Below are positions 1 to 12,371 of a stretch of 64,000 bases of DNA, in pieces. The DNA is taken from positions 141,061,207-141,125,206 of the forward strand of contig NC_053037.3 of the NCBI RefSeq assembly GCF_002575655.3, written 5' to 3'. The stretch's first letter is position 1. Each line of letters opens with the position of its first letter. The notes below the pieces were generated by a model that saw only the letters and a list, made by a program, of their open reading frames with translations, made no database searches and was not told the origin of the DNA. The DNA is from Aegilops tauschii subsp. strangulata. Lineage: Eukaryota > Streptophyta > Magnoliopsida > Poales > Poaceae. Both the position numbers and the translations under genes were made by a program.

Positions 1-604
1 CGAATTGGACAAGGAGGGGGGCGGCGCCCCCCCCCCTTTCCTTTCCCCCTCTCTCCTTCCGTCTCCTCTCCTAGTCCAACAAGGAAGGGAGGGAGTCCTA
101 CTCCCGGTGGGAGTAGGACTCCTCCTGGCGCGCCTCCTCCTGGCCGGCCGCACCTCCCCCCTTGCTCCTTTATATACGGGGGCAGGGGGCACCCTAGAGA
201 CACAACAATTGATCGCTTGATCTTTTAGCCGTGTGCGGTGCCCCCCTCCACCATAGTCCACCTCGATAATACTGTAGCGGTGCTTAGGCGAAGCCCTACG
301 TTGGTAGAACATCATCATTGTCACCACGCCGTCGTGCTGACGAAACTCTCCCTCAACACTCGGCTGGATCGGAGTTCGAGGGACGTCATCAGGCTGAACG
401 TGTGCTGAACTCGGAGGTGCCATGCGTTCGGTACTTGATCGGTCGGATCGTGAAGACATACGACTACATCAACCGCGTTGTGCTAACGCTTCCGCTTTCG
501 GTCTACGAGGGTACGTGGACAACACTCTCCCCTCTCATTGCTATGCATCACCATGATCTTGTGTGTGCGTAGGAAATTTTTTGAAATTACTACGTTCCCC
601 AACA
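1..604 (+). mobile_element. 3' portion of a BARE1/Angela/WIS-type Copia LTR
   Basis: The stretch ends in TTCCCCAACA at 604, the usual right end of this LTR group, and is collinear with the last ~600 bp of the LTR at 45413-47134. A TATA-like box (TTTATATA) lies at 169-176 before the conserved 'ttttagccgtgtg' block. At 605 the sequence changes directly into Gypsy LTR sequence, so this Copia element or solo LTR was inserted there. Its 5' part and the left target duplicate (expected CTCTC) lie outside the window. Short ORFs here are not genes. Confidence 0.85.
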
Positions 605-1878
605 CTCTCAACAATAATAACATAATTGGATCATATAACTATCCCTCAACATGCAACAAAGAGTCACTCCAAAGTCACTAATAGCGGAGAACAAATGAAG
701 AGATTATTGTAGGGTACACCACCTCAAAGTTATTCTTTCCAATCAATCCATTGGGCTATTCCTGTAAGTGTCACAAACAGCCCTAGAGTTCGTACTAGAA
801 TAACACCTTAAGACACAAATCAACCAAAACCCTAATGTCACCTAGATACTCCAATGTCACCTCAAGTATCCGTGGGCATGATTATACGATATGCATCACA
901 CAATCTCAGATTCATCTATTCAACCAACACAAAAGTACTTCAAAGAGTGCCCCAAAGTTTCTACCGGAGAGTCAAGACGAAAACGTGTGCCAACCCCTAT
1001 GCATAGGTTCATGGGCGGAACCCGCAAGTTGATCACCAAAACATACATCAAGTGAATCAATAGAATAACCCATTGTCACCACGGTTATCCCACGCAAGAC
1101 ATACATCAAGTGTTCTCAAATCATTAAAGACTCAATCCGATAAGATAACTTCAAAGGGAAAACTCAATCCATTACAAGAGAGTAGAGGGGGAGAAACATC
1201 ATAAGATCCAACTATAATAGCAAAGCTCGTGATACATCAAGATCGTGCCGAGTCAAGAACACGAGACAGAGAGAGAGAGAGATCAAACACATAGCTACTG
1301 GTACATACCCTGAGCCCCGAGGGTGAACTACTCCCTCCTCGTTATGGAGAGCGCCGGGATGATGAAGATGGCCACCGGTGAGGGTTCCCCCCTCCGGTAG
1401 GGTGCCGGAACAGGGTCCCGATTGGGTTTTGGTGGCTACATAAGCTTGCGGCGGCGGAACTCCCGATCTATTCTATGCCCCGAAGGTTTTAGGGTATATT
1501 GGTATATATAGGAGGAAGAAATACGTCAGGGGAGCCATGAGGGGCCCACGAGGGTGGAGGGCGCGCCCTGGGGGGTAGGCGCGCCCCCTACCTCGTGGCA
1601 TCCTGGTTGATGTCTTGACATAGGGTCCAAGTCCTCTGGATCACGTTCGTTCCGAAAATCACGTTCCCGAAGGTTTCATTCCGTTTGGACTCCGTTTGAT
1701 ATTCTTTTTCTGTGAAACTCTGAAATAGGCAAAAACAGCAATTCTGGGCTGGGCCTCCGGTTAATAGGTTAGTCCCAAAAATAATATAAAAGTGTACAAT
1801 AAAGCCCAATAATGTCCAAAACAGAATATAATATAGCATGGAACAATAAAAAATTATAGATACGTTGGAGACGTATCA
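605..1878 (-). repeat. 3' LTR of the deleted Gypsy (3' end cut off)
   Basis: On the minus strand it starts TGATACGTCTCC at 1878 and matches 2622-3898 closely by eye. A TATA-like TATATATA at 1503-1510 is positioned as the LTR promoter. A (GA)n tract lies near 1265-1282. The 3' end is missing because of the Copia LTR at 1-604. The 65-aa ORFs repeated at 835 and 2856 are LTR sequence, not genes. Confidence 0.8.
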
Positions 1879-2442
1879 AGCATCCCCAAGCTTAATTCCT
1901 GCTCGTCCTCGAGTAGGGAAATGATAAAAACAGAATTTTTGATGTGGAATGCTACTTGGCATAATTTCAATGTAATTCTTCTTCATTGTGGTATGAATAT
2001 TCAGATCCGAAAGATTCAATATAAAAGTTCATATTGACATAAAAGTAATAATACTTCAAGCATACTAACTAAGCAATTATGTCCTCTCAAAATAACATGG
2101 CCAAAGAAAGTTCATACCTACAAAATCATATAGTTTAGTCATGCTCCATTTTCGTCACACAAGAATGCTCTCATCATGCACAACCCCAATGACAAGCCAA
2201 GCAATTGTTTCATACTTTAGTAATCTCAAACTTTTTCAACCTTCATGCAATACATGAGCGTGAGCCATGGATATAGCACTATGGGTGGAATAGAATATGA
2301 TGATGGGGGTTATGTGGAGAAGACAAAAAGGGAGAAAGTCTCACATCAATGGGCTAATCAATGAGCTATGGAGATGCCCATTGATTGATGTTAATGCAAG
2401 GACTAGGGATTGCCATGCAACGGATGCACTAGAGCTATACAT
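1879..2442 (-). mobile_element. Residual 3' internal region with polypurine tract
   Basis: This segment lies between the two LTR copies. The minus strand reads AAGCTTGGGGATGC at 1893-1880, immediately before the LTR start, which is where the polypurine tract of a 3' LTR belongs. No coding region is visible; the 82-aa ORF here has no recognisable domain. Confidence 0.7.
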
Positions 2443-3898
2443 GTATAGGTGCACTAGTTTGGCGAAGAGATAGTGATACAAGTGCAATATGGATGGTAGA
2501 TATAGGTTTTTGTAATCTGAAAATATAAAAACAGCAAGGTAACTAATGATAAAAGTGAGCACAAACAGTATTGCAATGCTAGGAAACAAGGCCTAGGGTT
2601 CATACTCTCACTAGTGCAAGTTCTCTCAACAATAATAACATAATTGGATCATATAACTATCCCTCAACATGCAACAAAGAGTCACTCTAAAGTCACTAAT
2701 AGCGGAGAACAAACGAAGAGATTATTGTAGGGTACGAAACCACCTCAAAGTTATTCTTTCCAATCAATCCATTAGGCTATTACTATAAGTGTCACAAACA
2801 GCCCTAGAGTTCGTACTAGAATAACACCTTAAGACACAAATCAACCAAAACCCTAATGTCACCTAGATACTCCAATGTCACCTCAAGTATTCGTGGGCAT
2901 GATTATACGATATGCATCACACAATCTCAGATTCATCTATTCAACCAACACAAAAGTACTTCAAAGAGTGCCCCAAAGTTTCTACCGGAGAGTCAAGACG
3001 AAAACGTGTGCCAACCCCTATGCATAGGTCCATGGGCGGAACCCGCAAGTTGATCACCAAAACATACATCAAGTGAATCAATAGAATAACCCATTGTCAC
3101 CACGGTTATCCCATGCAAGACATACATCAAGTGTTCTCAAATCATTAAAGACTCAATCCGATAAGATAACTTCAAAGGGAAAACTCAATCCATTACAAGA
3201 GAGTAGAGGGGGAGAAACATCATAAGATCCAACTATAATAGCAAAGCTCGCGATACATCAAGATCGTGCCGAGTCAAGAACACGAGAGAGAGAGAGAGAT
3301 CAAACACATAGCTACTGGTACATACCCTCAGCCCCGAGGGTGAACTACTCCCTCCTCATCATGGAGAGCGCCGGGATGATGAATATGGCCACCGGTGAGG
3401 GTTCCCCCCTCCGGCAGGGTGCCGGAATAGGGTCCCGATTGGGTTTTGGTGGCTACAGAGGCTTGCGGTGGCGGAACTCCCGATCTATTCTGTGCCCCGA
3501 AGGTTTTAGGGTATATTGGTATATATAGGAGGAAGAAATACGTTAGGGGAGCCACGAGGGCCCCACGAGGGTGGAGGGCGCGTCCTGGGGGGGTAGGTGC
3601 GCCCCCCTACCTCGTGGCTTCCTGGTTGATGTCTTGACGTAGGGTCCAAGTCCTTTGGATCACGTTCGTTCCGAAAATCACGTTCCCGAAGGTTTCATTC
3701 CGTTTGGACTCCGTTTGATATTCTTTTTCTGCGAAACTCTGAAATAGGCAAAAAACAGCAATTCTGGGTTGGGCCTCCGGTTAATAGGTTAGTCCCAAAA
3801 ATAATATAAAAGTGTATAATAAAGCCCAATAATGTCCAAAACAGAATATAATATAGCATGGAACAATCAAAAATTATAGATACGTTGGAGACGTATTA
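2443..3898 (-). repeat. 5' LTR of the deleted Gypsy
   Basis: Direct repeat of 605-1878, extending ~180 bp further toward its 3' end. The outer terminus reads TAATACGTCTCC instead of TGATACGTCTCC, a changed terminal dinucleotide. A TATA-like stretch lies at 3518-3529. The junction to internal sequence lies in 'atgtatagg' near 2442-2449. In the sister LTR at 50542-51979 the sequence continues differently from that point, so the last ~200-280 bp of this LTR are deleted. Confidence 0.75.
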
Positions 3899-5970
3899 GG
3901 AGCTGACACTGTCGAGTGGTATGTTTAGGGTAAATGAGATTACCCTCTTCATCTTTTTTGGTGTGAATGTGGCACGGTAAATCCAACACATCATTTCCAT
4001 CTTGATCTTTCACTTTCTTGGGGTTCCACGGCCCTTTGGGCTTCCCCTTGAACTTTCCTTGAGTCATGGCTAAGGCTTCAGCAGGAGCAGCTGGCTCGGC
4101 CTTGCGCTTCTGCTTCCGACTGGAATTCCCTCCTCCGGTTTCTTGGGCGACTGTTTTGTGCTTGCCACTCCGGAGTCGATCCTCCTCTTCACCATTAGCG
4201 TACTTGGTGGCAATCTCCATCATCCGACTCAGAGACATGTCCCCGGTCCGACCGAACTTCAGGTTCAATTCTCGATACTTGACACCTTCCTTGAAGGCAC
4301 AAACTGCTTGGTGATCTGACATATTCTCCACTGTGTGGTGCAACATGATCCACCTCTGGATATAATCCCTCAAGGTTTCATTCGGTTTCTGTACACAGGA
4401 TTGCAACTCTGTTAACCCTACTAGCCGTTTGCATGTTCCTTCAAAGGTTCTAACAAACACTCGGGCGAGTTCATCCCAACTATATATGCTGCCAGGAGCT
4501 AACTGATTCAACCACGCTCTGGCCGAGCCCTCCAACATAAGAGGAAGGTGCTTCATGGCCACTTCATCATTGTCGCCGCCAATCTGAACAGCCACTCGGT
4601 AGTCTTCAAGCCAAGTGTCAGGCTTGGACTCACCAGTGAACTTGCTGACTCCAGTCGCCAACATCAAGTTGGGAGGAATCACTGCAGCCCTGATGGCTCT
4701 GCTGAAACACTCTGGACCTGAGACATGCACTCTGCTGTTGGTCGGATAATCTCTGTCATGACCTTCTCTATGAGCTCTGTTCCTGTCGACCAGACCCTGA
4801 ACGAGAATAGACCTCGCATCAAAGCCCGGCTCTCGGGGGTCAACTGGAATCCTTCGCCCACCACTGTGAGGGCGTCAGTCATCATGCTGCCGAGGCACGT
4901 ATGACCCACTCCTTGGGGGAGGCGTGGGCACTCGACGACGATCATCGTGGTCGAGTCGGTGATCATACTGCTCACGGTTTCTGTACTGATCTCGTTGGTC
5001 TCCACGTCCCTCACGCCTCGGGGGCGATCTTGGGTTGTGAGCTGACTGGACTGTGTCTGCTACCACGGATCTGCTATGGATCCTATTCCGCGACTGAGAT
5101 ACTGTTGTGTTCTGCTCTCTCGTAGCCCGGAGTAAAGCCTAGATCTGCATCAAACCTCTGCTAGCTTCTGACTAGGAAGGCTGAATCAACTCCGCTATTC
5201 GGGCTGCAGCTGTGAGATTCTGAATCAGAGTTCGATATACCTGAGTTGGAGGCGGAAAAAGTTGTCGTCGACTGGACTCAGGAACCTGCTGCCGAGCACG
5301 CTCGTCGAGTGCGTGCTGGAGATTCTCCAGTCAAGTGCGCTCAGCCAAGTTGGCCAGGCACGCCTCCTCCAAGGCCCGGGCCTCGGGGGTTTCTCCAACG
5401 ATAGGAGTGTGAAGCGCATCCATGTTACAGCAACGAAGCTCTTCCCTCTGTTGCAAAGAGAGGGGTTTGGGGCGGTACTCCTCATGGATGTGCGACGGAT
5501 CGCCTCCACCATCACCATCGTCGCTGCGGCGGAAGCCCGGAGGACTGCGCGGTCCGTTGACCATCAGGACTTCCGCCGTGGGGTCACTGCTATCGCACTC
5601 GGATGCAGTCTCAATGGAGCCAGTCGAACAAGCCATAGAGAGTATCGTCGGGCTTGATTGCCGCGACTTGTGGGGTGGCCGACTAGCGAGCCACCGCGTT
5701 CCTCACCCACCGCTGGAGCCACGACCGACCGGAACGCTTTCGCCGGCGAGTGGCTGGGAGCGAGGACGCCACAGGAGCCGACCGATACTGAGTCGATGGC
5801 TGCCGCAGAAGGACGCCGCGGACGCATGCGCGAAAGTGCGTTGCCCCGCGGACGGGGAGCGCCTCGACGTCGAGTGGAGCCTCTTGGAGCCAAGCGGAGT
5901 CGTCGGCGATGAACACGAGCACGCCGAGACGGATCTCGCGGCCCTCAGTCAAACCTCCGCCAGAAACCAT
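3899..5970 (-). pseudogene. Gypsy gag polyprotein, frameshifted and cut by an insertion
   Basis: The likely start is the methionine at 5970 (MVSGGGLTEGREIRLG). The frame then breaks several times (pieces at 5970-5683, 5636-5331, 5066-4875). The best-preserved piece, 4730-3898, carries a retrotransposon gag domain: WLEDYRVAV, ARAWLNQLAPGS, FVRTFEG and LRDYIQRW are typical capsid motifs, followed by a basic Lys/Arg-rich segment and a C/H-containing tail (CHIHTKK...TTRQC). The reading then runs into the LTR of the deleted Gypsy at 3898, so protease and pol are off the window. Gag would form the cytoplasmic particle of the element. It cannot be made from this copy. Confidence 0.8.
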
Positions 5971-6023
5971 GATGATGGGGATCGAAAAAATTGCAACTTC
6001 TCCAATAAGTCGCTAAGACACCT

Positions 6024-6043
6024 GCCCCACAGTGGGCGCCAAC
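6024..6043 (-). other. Primer-binding site of the Gypsy at 3899-6593
   Basis: Directly inside the LTR edge, the minus strand reads TTGGCGCCCACTGTGGGGC. This TGGCGCC-type tract is the expected tRNA primer site of a Gypsy element. The matching tRNA was not determined. Confidence 0.6.
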
Positions 6044-6593
6044 TGTCGTGGTACTAAGACTAACAGTAGAATAGGGGGTTAGTATAGAGAGGCAAGATCC
6101 TAGCTATGGCAAAGTTGTACACACGAGTTTTACGAGTTCAGGCCCTTCTCAGAGGAAGTAACAGCCCTACGTCTCAGAGCCCGGAGGCGGTCGACTGGAT
6201 TATGCGTATGTGTGTTTACAGGGGTGCGAACCCTTTTGCCTGTGGAGGGGGTGGCTTATATAGAGTGCGCCAGGACCCCAGCCAGCCCATGTTACAAGGG
6301 TTTTAAGGTAAATCAAGAGGGGGGTGTTACTGGTAACGCTAGTAATAAAGAGACATAATGACCATTAAAGCTATGATGTAATGTCCGACCGTTGCAGTGC
6401 GGAATGGCTTTAGATCTTCTGGTGGTTGAGTGACAGTCTTCATGGTCGAGTTACTTCGAGTCTTCCGAGTGGAATGCCTCATGGTCGAGTGGATGATGAC
6501 TCCTCTTCGACTGCTTCTGGTTTCAGGGTGAAGTCCTAGGGGAGGGTGTCTAGGTCAGGCCTATGACCCTACCCTAGGTACATGGCTTCATCA
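6044..6593 (-). repeat. 5' LTR of the gag-bearing Gypsy
   Basis: On the plus strand it starts TGTCGTGGTACTAAG and ends GGCTTCATCA, so it has TG...CA ends and a length of 550 bp. On the minus strand a TATA box (TCTATATAAG, 6264-6255) points toward gag, and the primer site follows at 6043. The matching 3' LTR is outside the window. Confidence 0.75.
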
Positions 6594-7523
6594 GGTATGT
6601 AATGTCTTCTGTTGATATTATCCTTATTATGAAAATTTGCGAACGCATGTCCTGCTTCGGCTTGGTCTCCCTTTCCAACTTCGCAGTGACTTGGTGCTCT
6701 ACGCCGACAGGTCCCGATCCCTAGGCAGGCTGCAGTCGTCGCTGGTATTCCAGGTTCCGATGCGTGGTCAAGGCCAGGAGGTGAGCGGCCCGAGGTCCAG
6801 TAAGAGCTCCTGAGGCACGATGCTCAAGAGGTCCCCTTTAGCGCGCAAGCAGTCACCTAGAGGTAGGAAAGGGAGGCGACGTTGCCGTAACAGGGCTGCA
6901 ACAAGTGAGAATCCTATGCCTTAGCACTTGGTCGACCCAGGCGCAAAACATATCTTGGCAGTCCAGAGTCGATTCCAGGTGCTGCACCAGACTCATGCGT
7001 CGACGGCCGTAGTGTATCTAGGTTAGGCCCGTGCGAGCATTCCCCTCTTCTCCACGCTCTTCTATGTGCTCTACGTCCTCAGGTCCCAGCCCTCGAGCGA
7101 GCTCAGCCGCCGCTGGTATGCCAGGTCACGATGCCGTGGTCAAGGCCGGGGGGTGAGGGCTTGAGAGCCAGTAAGAGCTCCTGAGTCGCGATGCTCAGGA
7201 GCCCCCCTTTTAACGCGCAAGCAAGTTGCATGGGAGAAGAGGGAGCCCGCGGTACCGCCTGCTGTTGTCCTCAGGAGGTTCCTGCAGGATAGCGTGAGGA
7301 GGGACACAAATTGCCACTATGCTTGTCGGTTTGCCACTGGTCATTCCGCAAGAAGATGATGGCACTGAGGGCCTGGTGAGGTGACGTGCGCGGGGCGTGC
7401 CGCGAGCCAGAGCTCGACCGCTCAGATTTTCCAGCGTTGCAGGGACGGACCCGAGCACAAGCGTTGTTCCAGCATGAGTAACCCTCGTTGCGATATGAGC
7501 AAGGGGCTGATCGGTGACGCGGG
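6594..7523. repeat. Unassigned GC-rich repeat with an internal diverged duplication
   Basis: No gene is supported here. Two diverged copies of a ~175-bp block lie at about 6698-6870 and 7068-7240 (offset about 370 bp). Both contain a 'ggtatgccagg/ggtattccagg' segment, 'ccagtaagagctcctgag' and 'aacgcgcaagca/agcgcgcaagca'. The style resembles non-coding internal DNA of Triticeae Gypsy elements and may belong to the Gypsy whose LTR lies at 19140-20036. That link is an inference. Confidence 0.45.
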
Positions 7524-7627
7524 CGGACACGGGACGAAGTCTTCAATCTTGTATCTTCATAGTCCAACAGTCCGACCAAAGGATATAGTCCGGCTGTCCG
7601 AGGACCCCCTAATTCAGGACTCCCTCA
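7524..7627 (-). repeat. Truncated 3' LTR (first ~104 bp only)
   Basis: The minus strand starts TGAGGGAGTCCTGAATTAGG at 7627 and follows the LTR at 15936-16406 almost base for base, including the 'gactatgaagatacaagatt' block. The match stops near 7524 where unrelated repeat DNA begins. Confidence 0.8.
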
Positions 7628-8180
7628 GTAGCCCCAGAACCAGGCTTTAATGACGATGAGTCCGGCGCGGAGATTGTCTTCGGCATTGTAAGGCGGATTC
7701 CTCCTCCGAATACTCCATAGAAGATTTTGAACACAAGGATAGTGTCCAGCTCTGCAAAACAAATTCCACATACCACCATAGAGAGAATAATATTCCCACA
7801 AATCTAATCTGCTGACGCATTTTGCAGTATGACATCACACCACGGCCCGGTCATTATTCGAACCGTTTTTCTCAACCAACCACTGCACATATCGCGAGGC
7901 GGTTTCCTTGGCACGTCTTGTCGAAGCAGAGATCGTCTCCCCTTCTCAAGGGATTCTCATCAATACGGGTGTGGGTAACCCAACCGCGCCATCAATTACG
8001 GTGCTTGGGGAATAAGAGGCTTTACCAGGCAAGTGGGGAGGCGCAGAATCCCTGCTGCCTTTATAAGGGGATAAGGACTCCCTTTCGCACCCACGCTTTC
8101 TACTTCCCGATTCATTCCCTTCTGCTCAAGCTCCAGCGCCCAAGCGTTCATCTTCTCTGCCCACAAAAGGTCTTCCGAAG

Positions 8181-11100
8181 ATGTCCGGATCCGGAGCAGG
8201 AGGCAAATGGATGGCCTCTACTATCCGATAGAAGGATATCAAAAAGCTTCGGGAGGCCGGGTACCTGGCCAAGAAAATCAGCCACCATCTCCCGACGGCG
8301 GGATAGATCGTCCCTACTTGGGAACCCCATGAGAGGGTTGTATTCCTCCCTCACTTTGTCCGCGGGCTAGGGTTTCCCCTCCACCCGTTCGTTCGTGGCA
8401 TCATGTATTATTATGGGATCGATCTTCACGATCTGTCCCCTAATTCCTTCCTCAACATCTCGACATTCATTGTCGTGCGCGAGGCTTTTCTCCGCATCTC
8501 ACCGCACTTTGGTTTATGGCTAAAGATTTTTAATGTGAAGCCCAAGGTGGTGGGCGGCGAGCACGCCGAGTGCGGGGGCGCCATGGTGTGAGCAAGATCC
8601 CAACGTCATATGGCCAATGGGAACCTTTAATGATTCTGTCAAGGAGTGGCAACAGCAGTGGTTTTATATCACTGAGCCGCGCGGCACGGAATGGGCCGCT
8701 TCTCCCGAGTTCCGATCCGGCGCCCCCCTGTGGCTTACATCCTGGGTCAAGAAAGGCCTAGACTGGTTCTCATCCGACGAATTGTCGGTGCTCCAGACGC
8801 GCGTTGAGGACATGGGAGACAAGAACATTGAACTTGTCAATGTGGTCCAGGTGATGTTAGTTCGCCGAATCTTGCCTTGTCAGCACCGGACTTGCAATTT
8901 ATGGGAATTTGATCCGGCCAGGCACCAGACCTTGCGAGAGCTTTTCGGCTCCTCACACAAGGACATTTGGAAGGTGCTTTTCAAGTCCCGCAAAGCATGG
9001 TCGGACTCCGCCGAGGACCGTGGGTACCAACTGTCCCGCCCGGCAAATTCGGTAAGTTATCAAACTTTTCTATCCGCGTAACCCAAAGGAAATGCTTAAC
9101 GCGTTTTATACAACTCTCCTAGGGCTAGACGAAGAAGGCGAAGCGGATCCATTGTCTGGGCCCGCTGCCCGAAGAACCGGCCATCCCACTTCTGACGAAG
9201 ATGCTGGTCCCAGCGCCTTACAAGGTGCCGAAGAAGACGGCCGAGAAGGAGGCCAAAAAGACCCGGGGCGGCCTTCGTCGCCGCGGCACTTCGGACACAA
9301 TATCCGAAGGCTCCAATGCCCATTCCGCCTCCGAAGAGGACGAGGACGAGGAGGAAGATGAATCCCCTGCGGGGGGAAGAAAGAAGAGGACGGCCTCCGC
9401 ACACTTGGAGGCTGAGCTGCCCAAAAGGGGAAAGGTTCCTCTTCCGGAGGAGTCCACTGCCGCCGCCGACAATGGCCCGGCATGGGATCCCAGGGCCCAG
9501 CCCCTGGTGAACTCGTAAGTATATAAAATCCTAGTACGTTTTTAGGCGTCCGGACTCATCGTGGCTTAGTATTTTAACCTAAGCCATATTTTTTGTAGTC
9601 TGGCGAGGTCCCGTACCAAACAATCCTCATCAGAGGACTTGCTGAGCTCAAATGCTATGGAGAGCGGGACGCCCCCAAAGGCCCCTTCCTCCAAACAGGT
9701 GCATAACACCGAGGGTTCGTCCCAGAAGGACCCCGGCCAAGGAGGAAAAGGGAAAAACCGTGAAGGCGGCGCCTGGAGGTCAAACCTCAAGGGCCGGACA
9801 CATGGGGGAAAAGATTCCCATGGGGGCTGACGACGGGGGCGATCCTGAGTTCGGCTCCCAGCCGGATGCAGTTCCAGAGACCTATACGGCTCCAGAATCA
9901 AGTAGGCAGCCTCCCTCGGCTGGAGGGGCATGCCTGTTCCATCGGCGACCTCTGTCCATCCAGAAGTGTCAAATGCTTTGTTGGTGGCGTTGAAAAACGC
10001 CTCCATCGTTGATGAACACCGTTCCCTTATGGGTGAGGTGATTGAGAAGATTCAGTCAACTGAGAGTGGACTGAACGAAGCCTGTATCAGCCTTCTAAGA
10101 GGCTTTGAGGTATGTTTTATGAGTTGTCGAAGAGTGTCATAGTATAGATAGTAGCCCCTGATACACTGTTCGGTGAAAGAAAGAACCGGACAGGGGATCG
10201 AATTGATGATTGCAGGAAGACTCATTGAATGATATTGATTTCTCTTCTCTTACAAGCAGACGTCTGTAGCGGCTGCTGCCTCTCGTACTGCAGAGATCTC
10301 CGGACTGAATCATAGTCTGGAGCGGGCCATAGAAGAACTTGGCCAATTGAGAATGTAGTTGAGAGATAAACAAGCTATGCACAATCTTTGCTCGCGTTTA
10401 TTGCAAAATAAATTTTCAGTATGAAATAAGCTGCATAATTTGTGCTAGGGATTGTGACCGAAGTCGAGGCCCTTAAAAGGGCCGTTGCCGAGGCCGTGAA
10501 AAAGGCAGCCATAGAGCGGACTCTTCGTGAGAAACACGAGGCCAGAGTTATTAAATCTGAGCAGGAGCTGCAAGAGGCCGTAAGGAAATGCGAGACCTTG
10601 GAGCAGAGTTTAACGGAGAAAGAATCTGAACTCACCAAGGCGCGTCAGGCCACGAGTGATTCCTGGGGGGAAACCCAAGGCGCCCTACAGGGGATCCAAG
10701 AGGCGAGAAAGATCGCGGCGGTAAGGCTTTTTCCATGTAAAGCAAGTATTTGAGGGGAAAACTATGTTTCTGATTTTGAATCCGGATTTCTTAGGGGTAT
10801 TTGCCGAGCTACCTCGCAGCATATCATATGCCGCCCAATTCTATCGAGCCGAAGAAAGGAACACCGCAGATAAGCTCTTCTGGTCACAGTATTTGGCGCC
10901 GAATTATCCGGTGCCTTTTGCCGATCAACTGAAACAGCTGATCGAACTGCATAAGGCGGCGGAACTAGCCATGAAAGATCTGGTTATCCGGCTATGGCCT
11001 GCCGAGCCAATTCCAAGCAGCTACTTCGGGCTCATGAGGCGGCTTGTAAGCGCTTGCCCTTGACTTGACGTCATCAAGCAGTCGGTCTGTATAGAAGGTG

Positions 11101-11278
11101 CGCGAATGGCCTTCGCCCGCGCAAAGGTGCACTGGGGAAGATGGATGCCAAAAAGCTGATGACCGAAGGACCGCCAGAGGGGAAGGAGCACTGCAAGCCC
11201 GAATTATATTATGAGAGTGTCCTGAAGGGATCCTACCTTGTAGGGGAGCTATGCACCAAGGACATTATATTTCCATGA
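8181..11278 (+). pseudogene. Antisense spliced gene of a Gypsy element ('putative gypsy type transposon' domain)
   Basis: Six exons can be traced with GT-AG borders: 8181-9051, 9123-9514, 9599-10109, 10260-~10373, 10449-10720 and 10795-11278. Exon 1 carries the plant Transposase_28 ('putative gypsy type transposon') signature: FLPHFVRGLGFPLHPFVRG, YYYGIDLHDL, LWLKIFNVKPK and FYITEPRGTEWAASPEF. Exons 2-3 encode an acidic/basic low-complexity linker, and exons 4-5 a Glu/Lys-rich coiled coil. The last exon has LYYESVLKGSYLVGELC. It is dead: two TAG codons in exon 1, frameshifts at 8590-8615, TAG in exon 4, a CT where exon 4's donor GT should be, and TGA plus a one-base shift in the last exon. 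Function is unknown. The gene runs opposite to the host element's gag. Confidence 0.65.
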
Positions 11279-12371
11279 ATGCCAATCATGTTGTCCTTTG
11301 TAATGTTTGAACAAGGTCATTTATTTGTCGCCTGTTATATAAAAGTTTACCCTCCTGTGCGGCCGTTTTATATGTTAAACCTGAGAGTTGGCCAGTCGTC
11401 GGCTTCTGCCCCCACGTAAGAAGTACGGGGGTGTTCGGGATGAACCTGAGCACTCTTTATCCCAGTTTTGGGTCCTTCAAAGGAGGTGCTCAGCACAACG
11501 AACCAGGCAATCGGACTATAGGGCTTTATCACTCTCACTTAGCCATAGGAGCTTTAGTATGGTAGGCGCAGCCCCTGGTGTTCGGAAGACCGTACTAGGG
11601 GCTCTATAAGCACCTGGTCGGAGAAAAAACCGATCCATCGCATGCTGCATTGGTTATGGCATTATGCGGGGGAAATCCTTAAAGATTTTGTGACCTCTCG
11701 AACAGCTGACCAGCTCTCGCTGTATCATGACAGTCAGTTTTCGGCTTTCTCTACTGAGGTGCTCGTCCGGAAGAACCGGGACACAATCGCATTAGTTCTC
11801 CCAGTGCTACCTTAGCCGATATAGCGGAACGTAAGGTACCAAAACATGGGAGCCGGGCAAACCCAACTATTGACCCAAGACATGATTCGAACCTGATGCA
11901 TATAATGCTATAGGTTCGGGGTGCCAAACTTCCATGAAGGTGTTCGGACTTTATTGTCGTGTTATGGGTAAAACGAAGCCCCTGGCATATTTTAAGGCAT
12001 ATCGCTGTGTACGGATGCCACTTGACAAAATGATTTCAATAAGAAATAATAGTAGGCAAACGTCATATAAATCTACATGTTGTATTTGAATAGTATGTCT
12101 ATGCGTATGGGTACAAGTAATGTGATAAAAAAGGAATATGATTGCGGAACCTGCTAAGACCGGGGGGAAGAGGCTGAATGCGGATCCATAATATAGCCGG
12201 ATGGTCACTGCGGGGAATGTCTAAGGATTCCCTTACGCATTCAAGCTGCCTCCGTGTAGCCCGTCCTGGTCGGCGCAAAGGTGAACCTGCGAAGGAAATG
12301 TAAGAAATATTTACGTGCTGGAGGGCGGTTGAGCCGCTGAGTTCGGCCTGTCCTGGCCTTCGCCGGAATGT
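11279..12371. other. Non-coding interior of the pol-less Gypsy
   Basis: About 1.1 kb between the convergent antisense gene and the end of gag. I see no domain-bearing frame on either strand; the short ORFs at 11388 and 12208 have no recognisable features. Confidence 0.5.

Larger units (their letters stand above)
605..3898 (-). mobile_element. Internally deleted Gypsy LTR retrotransposon
   Basis: Two direct copies of one LTR (605-1878 and 2443-3898) flank only ~560 bp of internal sequence. On the minus strand the order is 5' LTR, the 3'-most internal sequence with a polypurine tract, then 3' LTR. The 5' LTR passes straight into 3' internal sequence near 2442; primer-binding site, gag and pol are missing. 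The element sits inside the gag of a second Gypsy (3899 onward), and its own 3' LTR is cut at 604/605 by a Copia LTR. Confidence 0.8.

Noticed and set aside
604..2640. Target-site duplication from the shared 'ctctcaacaataataac' at 605 and 2622
   Set aside because: The match continues for about 1.27 kb, so it is the LTR pair and not a target duplicate.
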